Positions 32,233-41,405 of a stretch of DNA of 64,000 nt are shown in pieces. Origin of the DNA: Thalassococcus_A lentus (GTDB lineage: Bacteria; Pseudomonadota; Alphaproteobacteria; Rhodobacterales; Rhodobacteraceae); NCBI RefSeq assembly GCF_028023555.1, contig NZ_JAQIOY010000004.1, positions 124,001 to 188,000 on the forward strand, in the 5' to 3' direction. Each line of letters begins with the position of its first letter. Position 1 is the stretch's first letter. The position numbers and the translations under genes are program-made. Below the pieces are notes generated by a model. The model saw only the letters and a program-made list of their open reading frames with translations, had not been told where the DNA came from and did no database searches.

Positions 32233-33213
32233 ATGAAAATTTGTGTGTTCGGAGCAGGCGCGATTGGCGGCTACATGGGCGTAAAGCTGGCACAGGCGGG
32301 CGCAGATGTCAGTCTGGTTGCAAGGGGGCCGCATCTGGCAGCGATGCAGGCTAACGGGCTGAAGCTGGTCGAAGAAGGCGGCAATGAAACCGTTGTGCAG
32401 GTCACGGCGTCCAATGATCCGGCGGATATCGGGGAACAGGACTATGTCATCGTTACGCTCAAAGCGCATTCCGTGCCGGGTGTCGTGGACAGGATGCAGC
32501 CTTTGATCGGGCCGAACACAACGATTGTCTCTGGTGTGAACGGTGTGCCTTGGTGGTACTTCCACAAGATCGGGACCGACCTTGAAGGCACGCGCCTGCA
32601 GACTGTTGATCCCGGGAACAAGCAGTGGGATGGCTTCGGTCCGGATAATGTTTTGGGATGCGTGGTTTACCCGGCTGCAGAAGTGGTTGAGCCGGGGGTG
32701 ATCAAGCACATCGAAGGCAACCGGTTTTCTCTGGGCGAGCCGGACGGATCAAAATCAGATCGCGCCATGGCGCTCAGCAAAGCGCTTGCGTCGGCTGGAT
32801 TGAAAGCGCCTGTGCGCCCGCGTCTGCGTGACGAAATCTGGGTCAAGCTTTGGGGCAATCTTTCCTTCAACCCGATCTCGGCGCTGACCCACGCGACGCT
32901 GGATGTGCTGTGCACCGATCCGGGCACCCGTGCGGTGGCGCGCGGGATGATGGTAGAAGCGCAGGAAGTCGCTGAAAAGCTTGGCGTTAAGTTTCCGATC
33001 GATGTTGAAAAACGCATAGACGGTGGTGCGGCCGTAGGCGCGCATCGGACCTCTATGTGGCAAGATCTGGATATGGGGCGGCCGATGGAAATCGACGCTT
33101 TGGTTGGCTCGGTTCAGGAACTGGGACGGATCACGCAGACTCCCACGCCGACGATTGATACAGTTCTGTCATTGATCCAGCTTCGCGGTCGCATGGCCGG
33201 TTGCTATGGATAA
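32233..33213 (+). CDS. 2-dehydropantoate 2-reductase family protein
   Basis: A 326-aa NADPH-dependent reductase of the ApbA/PanE family. GAGAIGG (residues 7-13) is the nucleotide-binding glycine motif; TLKAHS near 82 holds the conserved Lys, and KLWGNLSFNPISALTHATL is typical of the C-terminal domain. The ATG at 32233 is chosen (AGGGGA upstream). Whether it makes pantoate or reduces another 2-oxo acid is unclear; its place between two carboxylate uptake systems favours a catabolic 2-oxo-acid reductase. Confidence 0.85.
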   Translation: MKICVFGAGAIGGYMGVKLAQAGADVSLVARGPHLAAMQANGLKLVEEGGNETVVQVTASNDPADIGEQDYVIVTLKAHSVPGVVDRMQPLIGPNTTIVSGVNGVPWWYFHKIGTDLEGTRLQTVDPGNKQWDGFGPDNVLGCVVYPAAEVVEPGVIKHIEGNRFSLGEPDGSKSDRAMALSKALASAGLKAPVRPRLRDEIWVKLWGNLSFNPISALTHATLDVLCTDPGTRAVARGMMVEAQEVAEKLGVKFPIDVEKRIDGGAAVGAHRTSMWQDLDMGRPMEIDALVGSVQELGRITQTPTPTIDTVLSLIQLRGRMAGCYG

Positions 33214-33385
33214 AGTGTGGTCCAAAACACGACGGTCATAGACGGCAAGTCACTGACGAAAAACATATTCTCCTTGTTTTGGCCTGACTTTGGGTCAACC
33301 CCCGCTTGCCATGCTCGGCGACTCGGGTTCTACTAACCAAGTCGACTCCCCCCTTGTCGGAGGGAGACTACTCAGGGAGACAATC

Positions 33386-34345
33386 ATGAAAAAATTCGTA
33401 CTTGGTGCTATTGCTGCGGCAGGCATGACCATTTCCGGTGGCGCTTCGGCGCAGGAATTCATTTCGATCGGCACGGGCGGCGTGACCGGCGTTTATTATC
33501 CGACCGGTGGCGCGATCTGCCGTCTGGTGAACAAGTCTCGTAAAGAGCATGGTATCCGCTGCGCCGTGGAATCCACAGGTGGTTCGGTCTACAACATCAA
33601 CACCATCAAGGCTGGCGAGCTGGAGTTTGGCGTTGCGCAGTCTGACTGGCAATACCACGCCTATAACGGCACGTCCAAATTTGCGGACAACCCATTCCCG
33701 GAAGTGCGCGCCGTCATGTCGGTACACCCAGAGCCCTTCACACTATTGGTGCGCGGCGACAGCGGCATCGACAGCTTTGAAGGCCTCAAGGGCAAGCGCG
33801 TAAACGTCGGCAACCCCGGTTCCGGTCAGCGCGCAACCATGGAAGTGGTTATGGAAGCCTTTGGCATTGGTATGGACGACTTTGCACTCGCGACCGAGTA
33901 CAAGGGTTCGGAAATGGCCAAGCAAATCTGTGACGGCAACATCGACGCCATGATCTACACGATCGGCCACCCGGCTGCTGCGATCAAAGAAGCCACTACC
34001 ACATGTGACGTGAAACTGGTGAACGTGTCCGGTGCGGCGATCGACAAGCTGGTTGCTGACAACCCATACTACCGTGTCGCAACAATTCCCGGCGGCATGT
34101 ATGCAGGCAATGATCAGGAAACCACGACCTTCGGTGTTGGTGCGACCTTTGTGACATCTGCCAATGTGCCAGAAGAAACCGTTTATGTCGTGGCAAAGGC
34201 TGTGATGGAAAACATCGACGATTTCAAACAGTTGCACCCGGCGTTCGCAAACCTTGATGCAAAACAGATGGTCAAGGACGGTCTGTCGGCACCGCTGCAC
34301 CCCGGTGCGGAACGTGCTTACAAAGAACTGGGTCTGATGGACTAA
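33386..34345 (+). CDS. TAXI-family TRAP transporter binding protein
   Basis: A 319-aa periplasmic binding protein of the TAXI (TRAP-associated extracytoplasmic immunogenic) group. It has a signal peptide ending ASAQE near residue 22; the start FISIGTGGVTGVYYPTGGAICRLVN is the family hallmark. Its partner, the fused TRAP permease, follows. ATG at 33386 is supported by CAGGGAGA. Ligands in the family include glutamate and related dicarboxylates, not decidable here. Confidence 0.92.
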   Translation: MKKFVLGAIAAAGMTISGGASAQEFISIGTGGVTGVYYPTGGAICRLVNKSRKEHGIRCAVESTGGSVYNINTIKAGELEFGVAQSDWQYHAYNGTSKFADNPFPEVRAVMSVHPEPFTLLVRGDSGIDSFEGLKGKRVNVGNPGSGQRATMEVVMEAFGIGMDDFALATEYKGSEMAKQICDGNIDAMIYTIGHPAAAIKEATTTCDVKLVNVSGAAIDKLVADNPYYRVATIPGGMYAGNDQETTTFGVGATFVTSANVPEETVYVVAKAVMENIDDFKQLHPAFANLDAKQMVKDGLSAPLHPGAERAYKELGLMD

Positions 34346-34356
34346 TCAGTATTTGG

Positions 34357-34382
34357 ATGCGCCCGGGGAAACCTGGGCGCAT
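34357..34382 (+). terminator. Intercistronic hairpin after the TAXI gene
   Basis: ATGCGCCC / GGGCGCAT perfect stem (34357-34364, 34375-34382) with a 10-nt loop, followed by TCGCCTTTT. It resembles the hairpins after tctC and dctP. Confidence 0.55.
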
Positions 34383-34430
34383 TCGCCTTTTAGGCAATTT
34401 TCAAAGACATACGTTTTCCGGGGGGTAAGC

Positions 34431-37061
34431 ATGAGCCAGAATGCGAACGAGGCGCGCAGCGCCGACGATATGGTAGCCGAGGCCGATACCGGCGCGCGGA
34501 ACCCATCGACCAAATGGCAGGCCAATCTGATTATCGGCACCTGTATCGTCTGGTCTCTGTTCCAGCTCTACATCGCCTCCAAGTTGCCGGGCATCGTTGC
34601 GCAGGCCACTGGCATGTCGATCTTTGCGAATATCGTGGCGCAAGCCCGTTTCGTGCATTTGGCGTTTGCCATCATGTTGGCAACGCTGGCCTTTCCTTTG
34701 TTCAAATCCTCACCAAGAGATCGCATTCCGCTCTATGACTGGGCGCTGGTGATCCTGGGTGTTGCGGCCTGTTTGTACCTCGTGGTTTTCCGCTTTGAGA
34801 TCGCGGACCGTCCGGGGCTGTGGAACAGTACAGACGTCACCATGTCGATCATCGGCATGGCCGTTCTGATGGTATCGGTCTACCGGTCGCTCGGGTTGCC
34901 TCTGGTTATCATCGCCAGCTGTTTCATCGCATTTGCCTTCTTTGGCGGGTACTCGGAATGGGCGCGCAACATCACCAACTACGGCGGCTCTTCCCTGTCC
35001 AAGGCCTTGGGCCACTACTGGATGCAGACCGAGGGCGTCTTTGGTGTGGCGCTGGGCGTGTCCACTTCCATGATCTTCCTGTTTGTTCTGTTTGGTGCGC
35101 TTCTGGATCGCGCCGGTGGCGGGAACTGGTTTATCAAGGTTGCCATCGCCCTGCTGGGTGCGTTGCGCGGCGGGCCGGCCAAAGCGTCGGTTTTGTCTTC
35201 AATGATGACCGGGATGATTTCGGGCTCGTCCATCGCCAACACCGTGACGACAGGTACCTTTACAATTCCGCTGATGAAGCGCATCGGCTTTCCGGCTGAA
35301 AAGGCCGGTGCGGTCGAGGTTGCAAGCTCGACCAACGGTCAGCTGACCCCGCCGGTGATGGGGGCTGCGGCCTTCCTGATGGTGGAATATGTGAACATTC
35401 CTTACATCGAAGTGGTCAAGCATGCCTTTTTGCCAGCGGTCATCAGTTATATCGCTCTGCTCTACATCGTGCATCTTGAAAGCCTGAAGATGGGCTTGGA
35501 AGGGTTGAAGAAACCCGGCCGCCGGATCGGCGTCATGATGATCATGATCCTCTTCTTGTCGGGCTTTATCTTCCTTGGAATTCTGACCTTTCTGATGATC
35601 GGTCTGCGCGCTGTTCTTGATCCGGTCATGGGCGAGTCGGTCTATGCCTCAGTCGCTTTGATTGCGGTGATCTATATTGCGCTGCTTTGGGTCGCGGCCC
35701 GCTATCCCGAGATTGAGGACGACAGCGACAGCGAAGGTGCCCCAGTGGCGCCGCGGCTGACACCGACCCTGATCGGTGGCCTCTACTTTGCCATCCCGAT
35801 CTTTATCCTCGTGTGGAACCTGATGGTGCGCACAGAAGGATTGGAACGGTTGTCGCCAGCGCTTTCGGCCTTCTGGGCAACGGTCTTTATGATCATCATT
35901 GCCCTGACGCACCGCCCGATCAAAGCGTTCTTCCGTGGGCAGGGCCATGCCGAAGCGCTGGTGCAGGGCTGGCGCGATTTCGTGAACGGCCTGATCCTTG
36001 GTGCGCGCAACATGATCGGGATCGGTGTCGCCACCGGTGCTGCGGGTATCATCGTCGGCACCATCAGCCTGACTGGGGCCCATCAGGTTATCGGACAGGT
36101 GATCGAGGTGATTTCGGGCGGCAATCTGATTATCCTGCTGGTTCTGGTGGCCGTGCTGTCGCTGATCCTTGGAATGGGCTTGCCGACAACGGCAAACTAC
36201 ATCGTGGTTTCCAGCCTCATGGCGCCGGTTATCGTCAGCGTGGGTGCGCAGGCGGGTCTGATCGTGCCGCTGATCGCTGTGCACATGTTTGTCTTCTACT
36301 TTGGCATTCTGGCGGATGACACGCCGCCCGTGGGTCTTGCGGCCTATGCGGCGGCTGCGATCAGCCGCGGCGATCCGATCAAGACCGGTGTGCAGGGCTT
36401 TGCCTACGACATCCGTACAGCGCTGCTGCCGTTCCTGTTCATCTTCAACACCGATTTGTTGTTGATCGATGTGGGGCCACTCAAAGCGGTCTTTGTCTTC
36501 TTCATAGCGCTGACAGCCATGCTTCTCTTTGCGGCGGCCACGCAGGGCTATTTCATAGCCAAGTCGAGAAAGTGGGAAACGGCGGTTCTGCTGTTGATTG
36601 CCTTCATGCTGTTCCGACCCGGGTTCTTCCTGAACCAGATCTCGGATCAGTACATCACTGCCGAAGGCCCTGCTGCCTTGACGCTGATGGAGGGGGCCGA
36701 AACTGGCGAACAGGTGCGCCTGACCATTTCCGGACCTGATTTCGACAACGGCGAATTGCGTCCGACGACGATCACGCTTCCGGCGATGGCTGGCGATGCA
36801 ATGGGGGCTTTGACGGATCAGGGCCTGACTGTGCTGGAAGAGGACGGCAAGCTGCTGCTGGACGAACCTTTCCCCGGCACACCGCACTTCGAAACGCTCG
36901 GCGTCGAATATGACTACTACGGCGATTCACCTGTGGTGATCTCTGCCGTGCAGATCGAAAACGAACGTATGGCCAAGGAATGGTTCTTTATTCCGGCTTT
37001 GTTGATGCTGATCGGGATTGTTCTGGTTCAGCGTCGCCGTGCGACACAACCGGCCTTCTGA
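34431..37061 (+). CDS. TRAP transporter fused 4TM/12TM permease with DUF3394
   Basis: An 876-aa inner-membrane permease combining the small DctQ-like (about 30-200) and large DctM-like (about 200-690) TRAP subunits in one chain. A C-terminal DUF3394 extension (about 705-865) is partly soluble and ends in a last membrane helix. GMGLPTTANYIVVSSLMAPVI is a typical large-subunit loop. Works with the TAXI protein as a sodium- or proton-driven importer. The ATG at 34431 follows GGGGGG; an earlier start overlaps the intercistronic hairpin. Confidence 0.92.
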   Translation: MSQNANEARSADDMVAEADTGARNPSTKWQANLIIGTCIVWSLFQLYIASKLPGIVAQATGMSIFANIVAQARFVHLAFAIMLATLAFPLFKSSPRDRIPLYDWALVILGVAACLYLVVFRFEIADRPGLWNSTDVTMSIIGMAVLMVSVYRSLGLPLVIIASCFIAFAFFGGYSEWARNITNYGGSSLSKALGHYWMQTEGVFGVALGVSTSMIFLFVLFGALLDRAGGGNWFIKVAIALLGALRGGPAKASVLSSMMTGMISGSSIANTVTTGTFTIPLMKRIGFPAEKAGAVEVASSTNGQLTPPVMGAAAFLMVEYVNIPYIEVVKHAFLPAVISYIALLYIVHLESLKMGLEGLKKPGRRIGVMMIMILFLSGFIFLGILTFLMIGLRAVLDPVMGESVYASVALIAVIYIALLWVAARYPEIEDDSDSEGAPVAPRLTPTLIGGLYFAIPIFILVWNLMVRTEGLERLSPALSAFWATVFMIIIALTHRPIKAFFRGQGHAEALVQGWRDFVNGLILGARNMIGIGVATGAAGIIVGTISLTGAHQVIGQVIEVISGGNLIILLVLVAVLSLILGMGLPTTANYIVVSSLMAPVIVSVGAQAGLIVPLIAVHMFVFYFGILADDTPPVGLAAYAAAAISRGDPIKTGVQGFAYDIRTALLPFLFIFNTDLLLIDVGPLKAVFVFFIALTAMLLFAAATQGYFIAKSRKWETAVLLLIAFMLFRPGFFLNQISDQYITAEGPAALTLMEGAETGEQVRLTISGPDFDNGELRPTTITLPAMAGDAMGALTDQGLTVLEEDGKLLLDEPFPGTPHFETLGVEYDYYGDSPVVISAVQIENERMAKEWFFIPALLMLIGIVLVQRRRATQPAF

Positions 37062-37072
37062 GGAGACAGGAT

Positions 37073-37495
37073 ATGTTCAACAAGATTCTTCTGGCCATTG
37101 ACCTCAATGAACCCAAAGGGGCCGCACGGGCGGCGGCGGCGGTGCAGCGCATGGTTGGGCAAGAGCCTGCTGAAGTGCACGTGATCAACGTGGTACCCGA
37201 TATGGGCATGGCGATTGTTGGCGCGGCTTTTGCGGCAGATCACAGCAAAACGATGAAGCGCGAAGTCGGGGAAGCCCTGGCTGAATGGGCCAAGGATGCG
37301 CTCCCCGGTCTCGAGCCGACGCTGCATGTTCAGCAGGGTACAATCTATGACATGATCCTGCGATCCGCGAACGATCTGGATGTCGACGCGATCGTTGTTG
37401 GGGCCCACCGGCCCGAGTTGCGGGACTACCTTATGGGTCCCAACGCGGCGCGGGTCGTCCGGCATGCGCGTCAGTCGGTTTTCGTGGTCCGATAG
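37073..37495 (+). CDS. Universal stress protein UspA family
   Basis: A 140-aa UspA-domain protein starting MFNKILLAIDLNEP. The nucleotide-loop motif VVGAHRPELRDYLMGPNAARVVRHA near the C-terminus fits the ATP-binding G-2x-G-9x-G(S/T) pattern loosely (G-A-H...M-G...). TRAP-linked Usp proteins of this kind are known to bind nucleotides and modulate transport. It starts 11 nt after the permease gene with GGAGACAGG, so it is in the same operon. Confidence 0.88.
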   Translation: MFNKILLAIDLNEPKGAARAAAAVQRMVGQEPAEVHVINVVPDMGMAIVGAAFAADHSKTMKREVGEALAEWAKDALPGLEPTLHVQQGTIYDMILRSANDLDVDAIVVGAHRPELRDYLMGPNAARVVRHARQSVFVVR

Positions 37496-37524
37496 GCACC
37501 TTTAGGCAGCAAAGGGTCGATCTG

Positions 37525-37548
37525 CGCGGGCGCTTCAGTGCGCCCGCG
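37525..37548. terminator. Hairpin between convergent uspA and BASS-like genes
   Basis: Perfect CGCGGGCGC / GCGCCCGCG stem (37525-37533, 37540-37548) overlapping the 3' end of the BASS-like gene; no T-run, so a bidirectional block is only plausible. Confidence 0.4.
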
Positions 37549-38461
37549 ATCCGTAAAGCCTGCGCATAATCAATGGTGTGAGGTACATTGGCAGCTGATA
37601 GCAGCCGATGAACACCATTAACGGTGCGGTTACTTCGGGCGGGAGTGACACCAGAAAAAGCGCGACATTCCGGTTCCCGGCGATCAGGGATATGGGAAGC
37701 GCATGGTCGCGGGGCATTCTGTTGCGGGTCAGGTGCCAGACAATGGCCTGACCGCCGAGGTTGGCCAAGAGAACAAAGCCCAGCCAAAAGGCAACCTTGC
37801 CGGGCTCGCTCAGCGCCACGGTGCTGACCTGTGGCATCAGACCGATCACAAAGACCGCAAGCGCGATTGCCGAAACACCCTCAAGGCGGGCTTCCTGTGT
37901 GGGTGACGGGGTGCGCAGAAAGTTCCGCCGCAGGGCCATTGCGACAACCGTGACAACGCTGATGGTAATCAGCAACGTCAGGGCCGCGCCGCTTACAGCC
38001 CCAGATCCACCAAGCGCTGGCAGGAGCCAGAACACGGGCAGGATTGTCAAAGGCATCAGGGCGGTGCCTGCCACCATCAAACGCATGGCGTGATCCGGTG
38101 CGGCTCCAAGCATCATCGAGATGTTCGGGCTGCCCATAATCGACGGCGCTGCCAGCATCAGCGTCAGCGCCAGAACTGGCAGGCTGTCCTGTATGCCCAT
38201 TGCACGAGCGAGCAGAACCACGGTCAGTGGCGCCATCAATTGCAGCGCCAGAGCGGTAAGCAGAACACGCGGCACGTCTGACAGAGATCCGATCAGCGCC
38301 GAAGGCCGGATGCGCAGCACCGAGACGAACAGCAGGACGACCACCAAGACCGGTAACCATGGTCGCAGCACCGCCGCCAAAGAGGGCAGGGCTAGCCCGA
38401 CGGCCAGCCCTGCAACGAGTACCCATGGCCCGTGTCGGGCCGCGGCGATCAACGGATCCAC
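37535..38461 (-). CDS. BASS/bile-acid-symporter-like permease
   Basis: A 308-aa membrane protein with about ten helices, the plan of the bile acid:sodium symporter / auxin-efflux-like superfamily. Helix-break motifs such as ALTLMLAAPSIMGSPNIS and LIAGNRNVALFLVSLP fit the discontinuous helices of the fold. It starts 3 nt after dctM and is the last gene of the dadA-dctPQM operon. A transporter or exporter for the same substrate family is inferred. Confidence 0.72.
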   Translation of the reverse strand: MDPLIAAARHGPWVLVAGLAVGLALPSLAAVLRPWLPVLVVVLLFVSVLRIRPSALIGSLSDVPRVLLTALALQLMAPLTVVLLARAMGIQDSLPVLALTLMLAAPSIMGSPNISMMLGAAPDHAMRLMVAGTALMPLTILPVFWLLPALGGSGAVSGAALTLLITISVVTVVAMALRRNFLRTPSPTQEARLEGVSAIALAVFVIGLMPQVSTVALSEPGKVAFWLGFVLLANLGGQAIVWHLTRNRMPRDHALPISLIAGNRNVALFLVSLPPEVTAPLMVFIGCYQLPMYLTPLIMRRLYGSRAH

Positions 38462-38464
38462 GTG

Positions 38465-39778
38465 TTATCCACCCGGACTTTGCCGAACGTTGTCTGGTAG
38501 CCAAGTTGCCAGATCAGGGAACACGATGAGGACGAAAACCATCAGCACCATGATCAGGAACATTGGGATGGCCGCCTTGGCGATGTAGCCCATCTCATGG
38601 TTGGTCATGCCCTGCAGCACGAACAGGTTGAACCCGATCGGTGGCGTGATCTGCGCCATTTCCACGACGACCACGATAAAGATGCCGAACCAGATCATGT
38701 CGATACCTGCTTCGCGGACCATGGGTTCGACCACGGCCATGGTCAGCACCACCGAGGAAATCCCGTCGAGAAAACAACCAAGGATGATGTAGAACACCAA
38801 CAGCACCATCAGCAGCTCGAAACGGCTGAGCTCAAAGGTGGCGATCAGGTCGGCCAGGCCGCGCGGCAGGCCGGTAAAGCCCATCGCCAGACTTAGGAAA
38901 GCCGCACCGGCGAGGATCAGCGCAATCATGGCGCTGGTGCGGGTGGCCCCCATCAGGCTTTCGGCAAAGGTGCCCCAGTTCAGCGAGCCTTGAACCGCCG
39001 CCAGAACAAGCGCGCCGATGACGCCGATTGCCGCTGCTTCGGTTGCTGTTGCGTAGCCCAGGAACATTGAGCCGATCACGACAGCGATCAGGCACATCAC
39101 AGGGATCAGAAACCGCGAATTTCGCAGCTTTTCGGCAATAGTCATGCCGGTGTCCTGCAGCGGTTTCCAGTCACGTGCGAGCAGCGAGTAGGCCGCCACA
39201 TAGGCCATGAACATTGAGGCCAGAACCAGTCCCGGCAAGATGCCTGCAAAGAACAGCTTGATGATACTTTCGTTGATCGACACGCCGTAGACGATCAGTG
39301 TCAGCGAAGGCGGGATCATCAGACCCAGTGTGGCAGCGCCTGCCAGCGTGCCAATGACCATGTGTTCGGGGTATTCCCGCTTGCGCAATTCCGGGATCGA
39401 CATTTTGCCCACCGTGGTCAGCGTCGCAGCGGAAGAACCAGAGACCGCCGCAAAGACCGTGCAGCCCACGATGTTGGTGTGCACCAATCCTCCGGGTAGC
39501 CGGGCCATCCATGGCGCCAGTCCGCGGAACATGTCTTGGCTCAGCCGGGTTCTGAACAGGATTTCCCCCATCCAGATGAACAGCGGCAACGCGGTGAGTG
39601 TCCAGCTTGAGGACGCGCTCCAGATGGTGGTTGCCATCCGGTCACCGGTTGGTCCCGTGGCAAACAGCTCCATCCCGACAAAGGCAACGCCGATCAGGGC
39701 AAGCCCGACCCAGACGCCTGCGCCGAGCAGGGTAAAGAGCACAAAGAGAAACAGGATGATGACATAAGCCTGATCCAT
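38465..39778 (-). CDS. dctM: TRAP transporter large permease
   Basis: A 437-aa membrane protein with about 12 helices, standard DctM length. Typical segments are TGPTGDRMATTIW and GMTIPELRKREYPEHMVIGTLAGAATLGLMIPPSLTLIVYG-like loop (about 130-165). Forms the channel with DctQ, 5 nt upstream. Works with the DctP binding protein at 40361. Confidence 0.93.
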   Translation of the reverse strand: MDQAYVIILFLFVLFTLLGAGVWVGLALIGVAFVGMELFATGPTGDRMATTIWSASSSWTLTALPLFIWMGEILFRTRLSQDMFRGLAPWMARLPGGLVHTNIVGCTVFAAVSGSSAATLTTVGKMSIPELRKREYPEHMVIGTLAGAATLGLMIPPSLTLIVYGVSINESIIKLFFAGILPGLVLASMFMAYVAAYSLLARDWKPLQDTGMTIAEKLRNSRFLIPVMCLIAVVIGSMFLGYATATEAAAIGVIGALVLAAVQGSLNWGTFAESLMGATRTSAMIALILAGAAFLSLAMGFTGLPRGLADLIATFELSRFELLMVLLVFYIILGCFLDGISSVVLTMAVVEPMVREAGIDMIWFGIFIVVVVEMAQITPPIGFNLFVLQGMTNHEMGYIAKAAIPMFLIMVLMVFVLIVFPDLATWLPDNVRQSPGG

Positions 39779-39783
39779 GGCAC

Positions 39784-40299
39784 TTACTCCGATTGGCTGT
39801 CAGTGACGTCGCGCACGATGCGGTGCTGTCCGGTCACGAGAAGGGAAATGAGATTGTCCGTCAGAGCGATGGCCAGAATGACCATCCCGACGAGCATTGT
39901 GCTTTGTGGAATCCACAGCGGTGTGGCGTCCTGTCCTTGGCTCACGTCGTTGAATTTGATCGCGAAACCCAGCATCCGGTAGGCATAGTAACTCACGTAC
40001 CAAGCGGCAGCGGTTCCTACGGCAAAACAGAAGATTTCCAGAAAGTAGCGACCACGCGGGGGCAGGGCATTCAGCACGATGGACACGCGAATGTGGCTGC
40101 CCTTCATCAAGGCATTGGCAAAGGCAAAGAACGACGCCGCGGCCATTGCATAGCCTGCGTAGTCAGGCGCGCCGGGAAAGACCTCTCCGGTCCAACGAGC
40201 CAGCATCTGAAGTACAATCAGTGTAAGGATGATAATCAGGCACAGCGCGGCAAGTACGCCCGCTGCCGTGTATAGCCCGTCGAGGGTTTTGCGTATCAT
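39784..40299 (-). CDS. dctQ: TRAP transporter small permease
   Basis: A 171-aa four-helix membrane protein of the DctQ family. The ATG at 40299 (MIRKTLDGLYTAAG) is preferred; the longer in-frame start at 40407 would run through the terminator-like hairpin after dctP. The conserved loop MKGSHIRVSIVL is visible. Pairs with DctM. Confidence 0.9.
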   Translation of the reverse strand: MIRKTLDGLYTAAGVLAALCLIIILTLIVLQMLARWTGEVFPGAPDYAGYAMAAASFFAFANALMKGSHIRVSIVLNALPPRGRYFLEIFCFAVGTAAAWYVSYYAYRMLGFAIKFNDVSQGQDATPLWIPQSTMLVGMVILAIALTDNLISLLVTGQHRIVRDVTDSQSE

Positions 40300-40322
40300 G
40301 TCGGATTTCCAAGCATAAAAAT

Positions 40323-40351
40323 AGCGCTCCGCCACAGACAGGCGGAGCGCT
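40323..40351 (-). terminator. Strong hairpin between dctP and dctQ
   Basis: On the minus strand the perfect 11-bp stem AGCGCTCCGCC / GGCGGAGCGCT with a 7-nt loop is followed by ATTTTTATG. It looks like a full terminator placed inside the operon, which would leave dctQM expressed by read-through. Confidence 0.8.
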
Positions 40352-40360
40352 TTGGTTTGC

Positions 40361-41350
40361 TTACTGCATGGACTTGAAGGTTTCGACGATGGATGCGCCG
40401 TCGTCACCTGCTGCTTCGAGCCATTCTGCGGTCATCGTTTCACCAATGACTTTCAGCTCGTCCACCAGCGTGTCGCCTGCGCGCTGCACGGTCATGCCAC
40501 CGGCGGCCAGCCCGTCGAGTGTGAACTGGGTGTAGGCCTTGGAAGCGGCCAGACCGTCAGCTGCGGCCGTATCGGCACAGGCCTGAATGGCGCCCTGTGT
40601 GGCTTCGTCGAGGCCGCCCCAGACATCCGAGTTCACCATGACGTGGTTGAATGGCAGCCAGGCGTCCACTTCGTAGAAGTGTGTCAGCGATTCCCAAACC
40701 TTGCGGTCATAGCCTGTTGCACCGGATGAGATCATCGATTCCGCGACGCCGGTGGCGAACGCCTGGCTGATTTCAGCCGCTTCGATGGTGACGGGCAGCA
40801 TGCCTGTCAGTTCCGCCAGACGCGCTGTGGCGTTGGAGTAGGAGCGGAACTTGATGCCTTCCATATCGGCAACCGAATTGACTTCTTTCTTGAAGTAGAA
40901 GCCCTGTGGCGGCCATGGCACCGAATACAGCAGCGTCAGGTTCTGATCTGCGAGCACTTCGGTCAGCTTGGGTTTGGCTGCTTCCATCAGCTTGCCGGAT
41001 GCTTCAAACGAGGTGGCAAGGAAAGGCACCGAGTCAAAGCCGAAGACGGCATTTTCGTTCTGGTGGCCGGACAGCAGACGTTCGCCGATCGGAACCTGAC
41101 CGGTCTGGATCGCGCGCTTGATGTCAGCCCCTTTGAAGAGCGAGCCGGATGCGTGGACCGTAATGTCGATGGCGCCCGAGGTGCCTTCGCGTACGCAGTC
41201 AGCGAATTTCACGCCGTTTTCCGAATGGAAGTTGGACGCCGAATAAGCCATCGGCATGTCCCACTTCTGCGCGTGGCCGTCCGCAAGAACAGGTGCCGCG
41301 GTGGTCGCGGTCAGGGCTGTTGCCAGCATTAGGTTTGTTAGTGTTTTCAT
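40361..41350 (-). CDS. dctP: TRAP transporter binding protein
   Basis: A 329-aa periplasmic DctP-family binding protein with a signal peptide (TAAPVLADGH near residue 24). MPMAYSASNFHSENGVKFADCV is the family's N-terminal pattern. R168-region segment GIKFRSYSNATARLAELTGM carries the Arg that binds a ligand carboxylate in DctP proteins. AAGGAG precedes the ATG. The ligand is unknown; the dadA-like neighbour suggests an amino-acid-type compound. Confidence 0.92.
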   Translation of the reverse strand: MKTLTNLMLATALTATTAAPVLADGHAQKWDMPMAYSASNFHSENGVKFADCVREGTSGAIDITVHASGSLFKGADIKRAIQTGQVPIGERLLSGHQNENAVFGFDSVPFLATSFEASGKLMEAAKPKLTEVLADQNLTLLYSVPWPPQGFYFKKEVNSVADMEGIKFRSYSNATARLAELTGMLPVTIEAAEISQAFATGVAESMISSGATGYDRKVWESLTHFYEVDAWLPFNHVMVNSDVWGGLDEATQGAIQACADTAAADGLAASKAYTQFTLDGLAAGGMTVQRAGDTLVDELKVIGETMTAEWLEAAGDDGASIVETFKSMQ

Positions 41351-41405
41351 CTGTCTTTCTCCTTGTTGAATTGATGTGCCTCTTTGTCAGAGGTCTGGTC
41401 TTGCT

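Noticed and set aside
31175..32293. Antisense frame of 372 codons
   Set aside because: It lies opposite the acyl-CoA synthetase, whose motifs are intact on the plus strand; no independent evidence for expression.
35649..36887. Long antisense frame of 412 codons
   Set aside because: It is the shadow of the TRAP fused permease; the protein is full of His/Arg/Gln runs and lacks a ribosome site.
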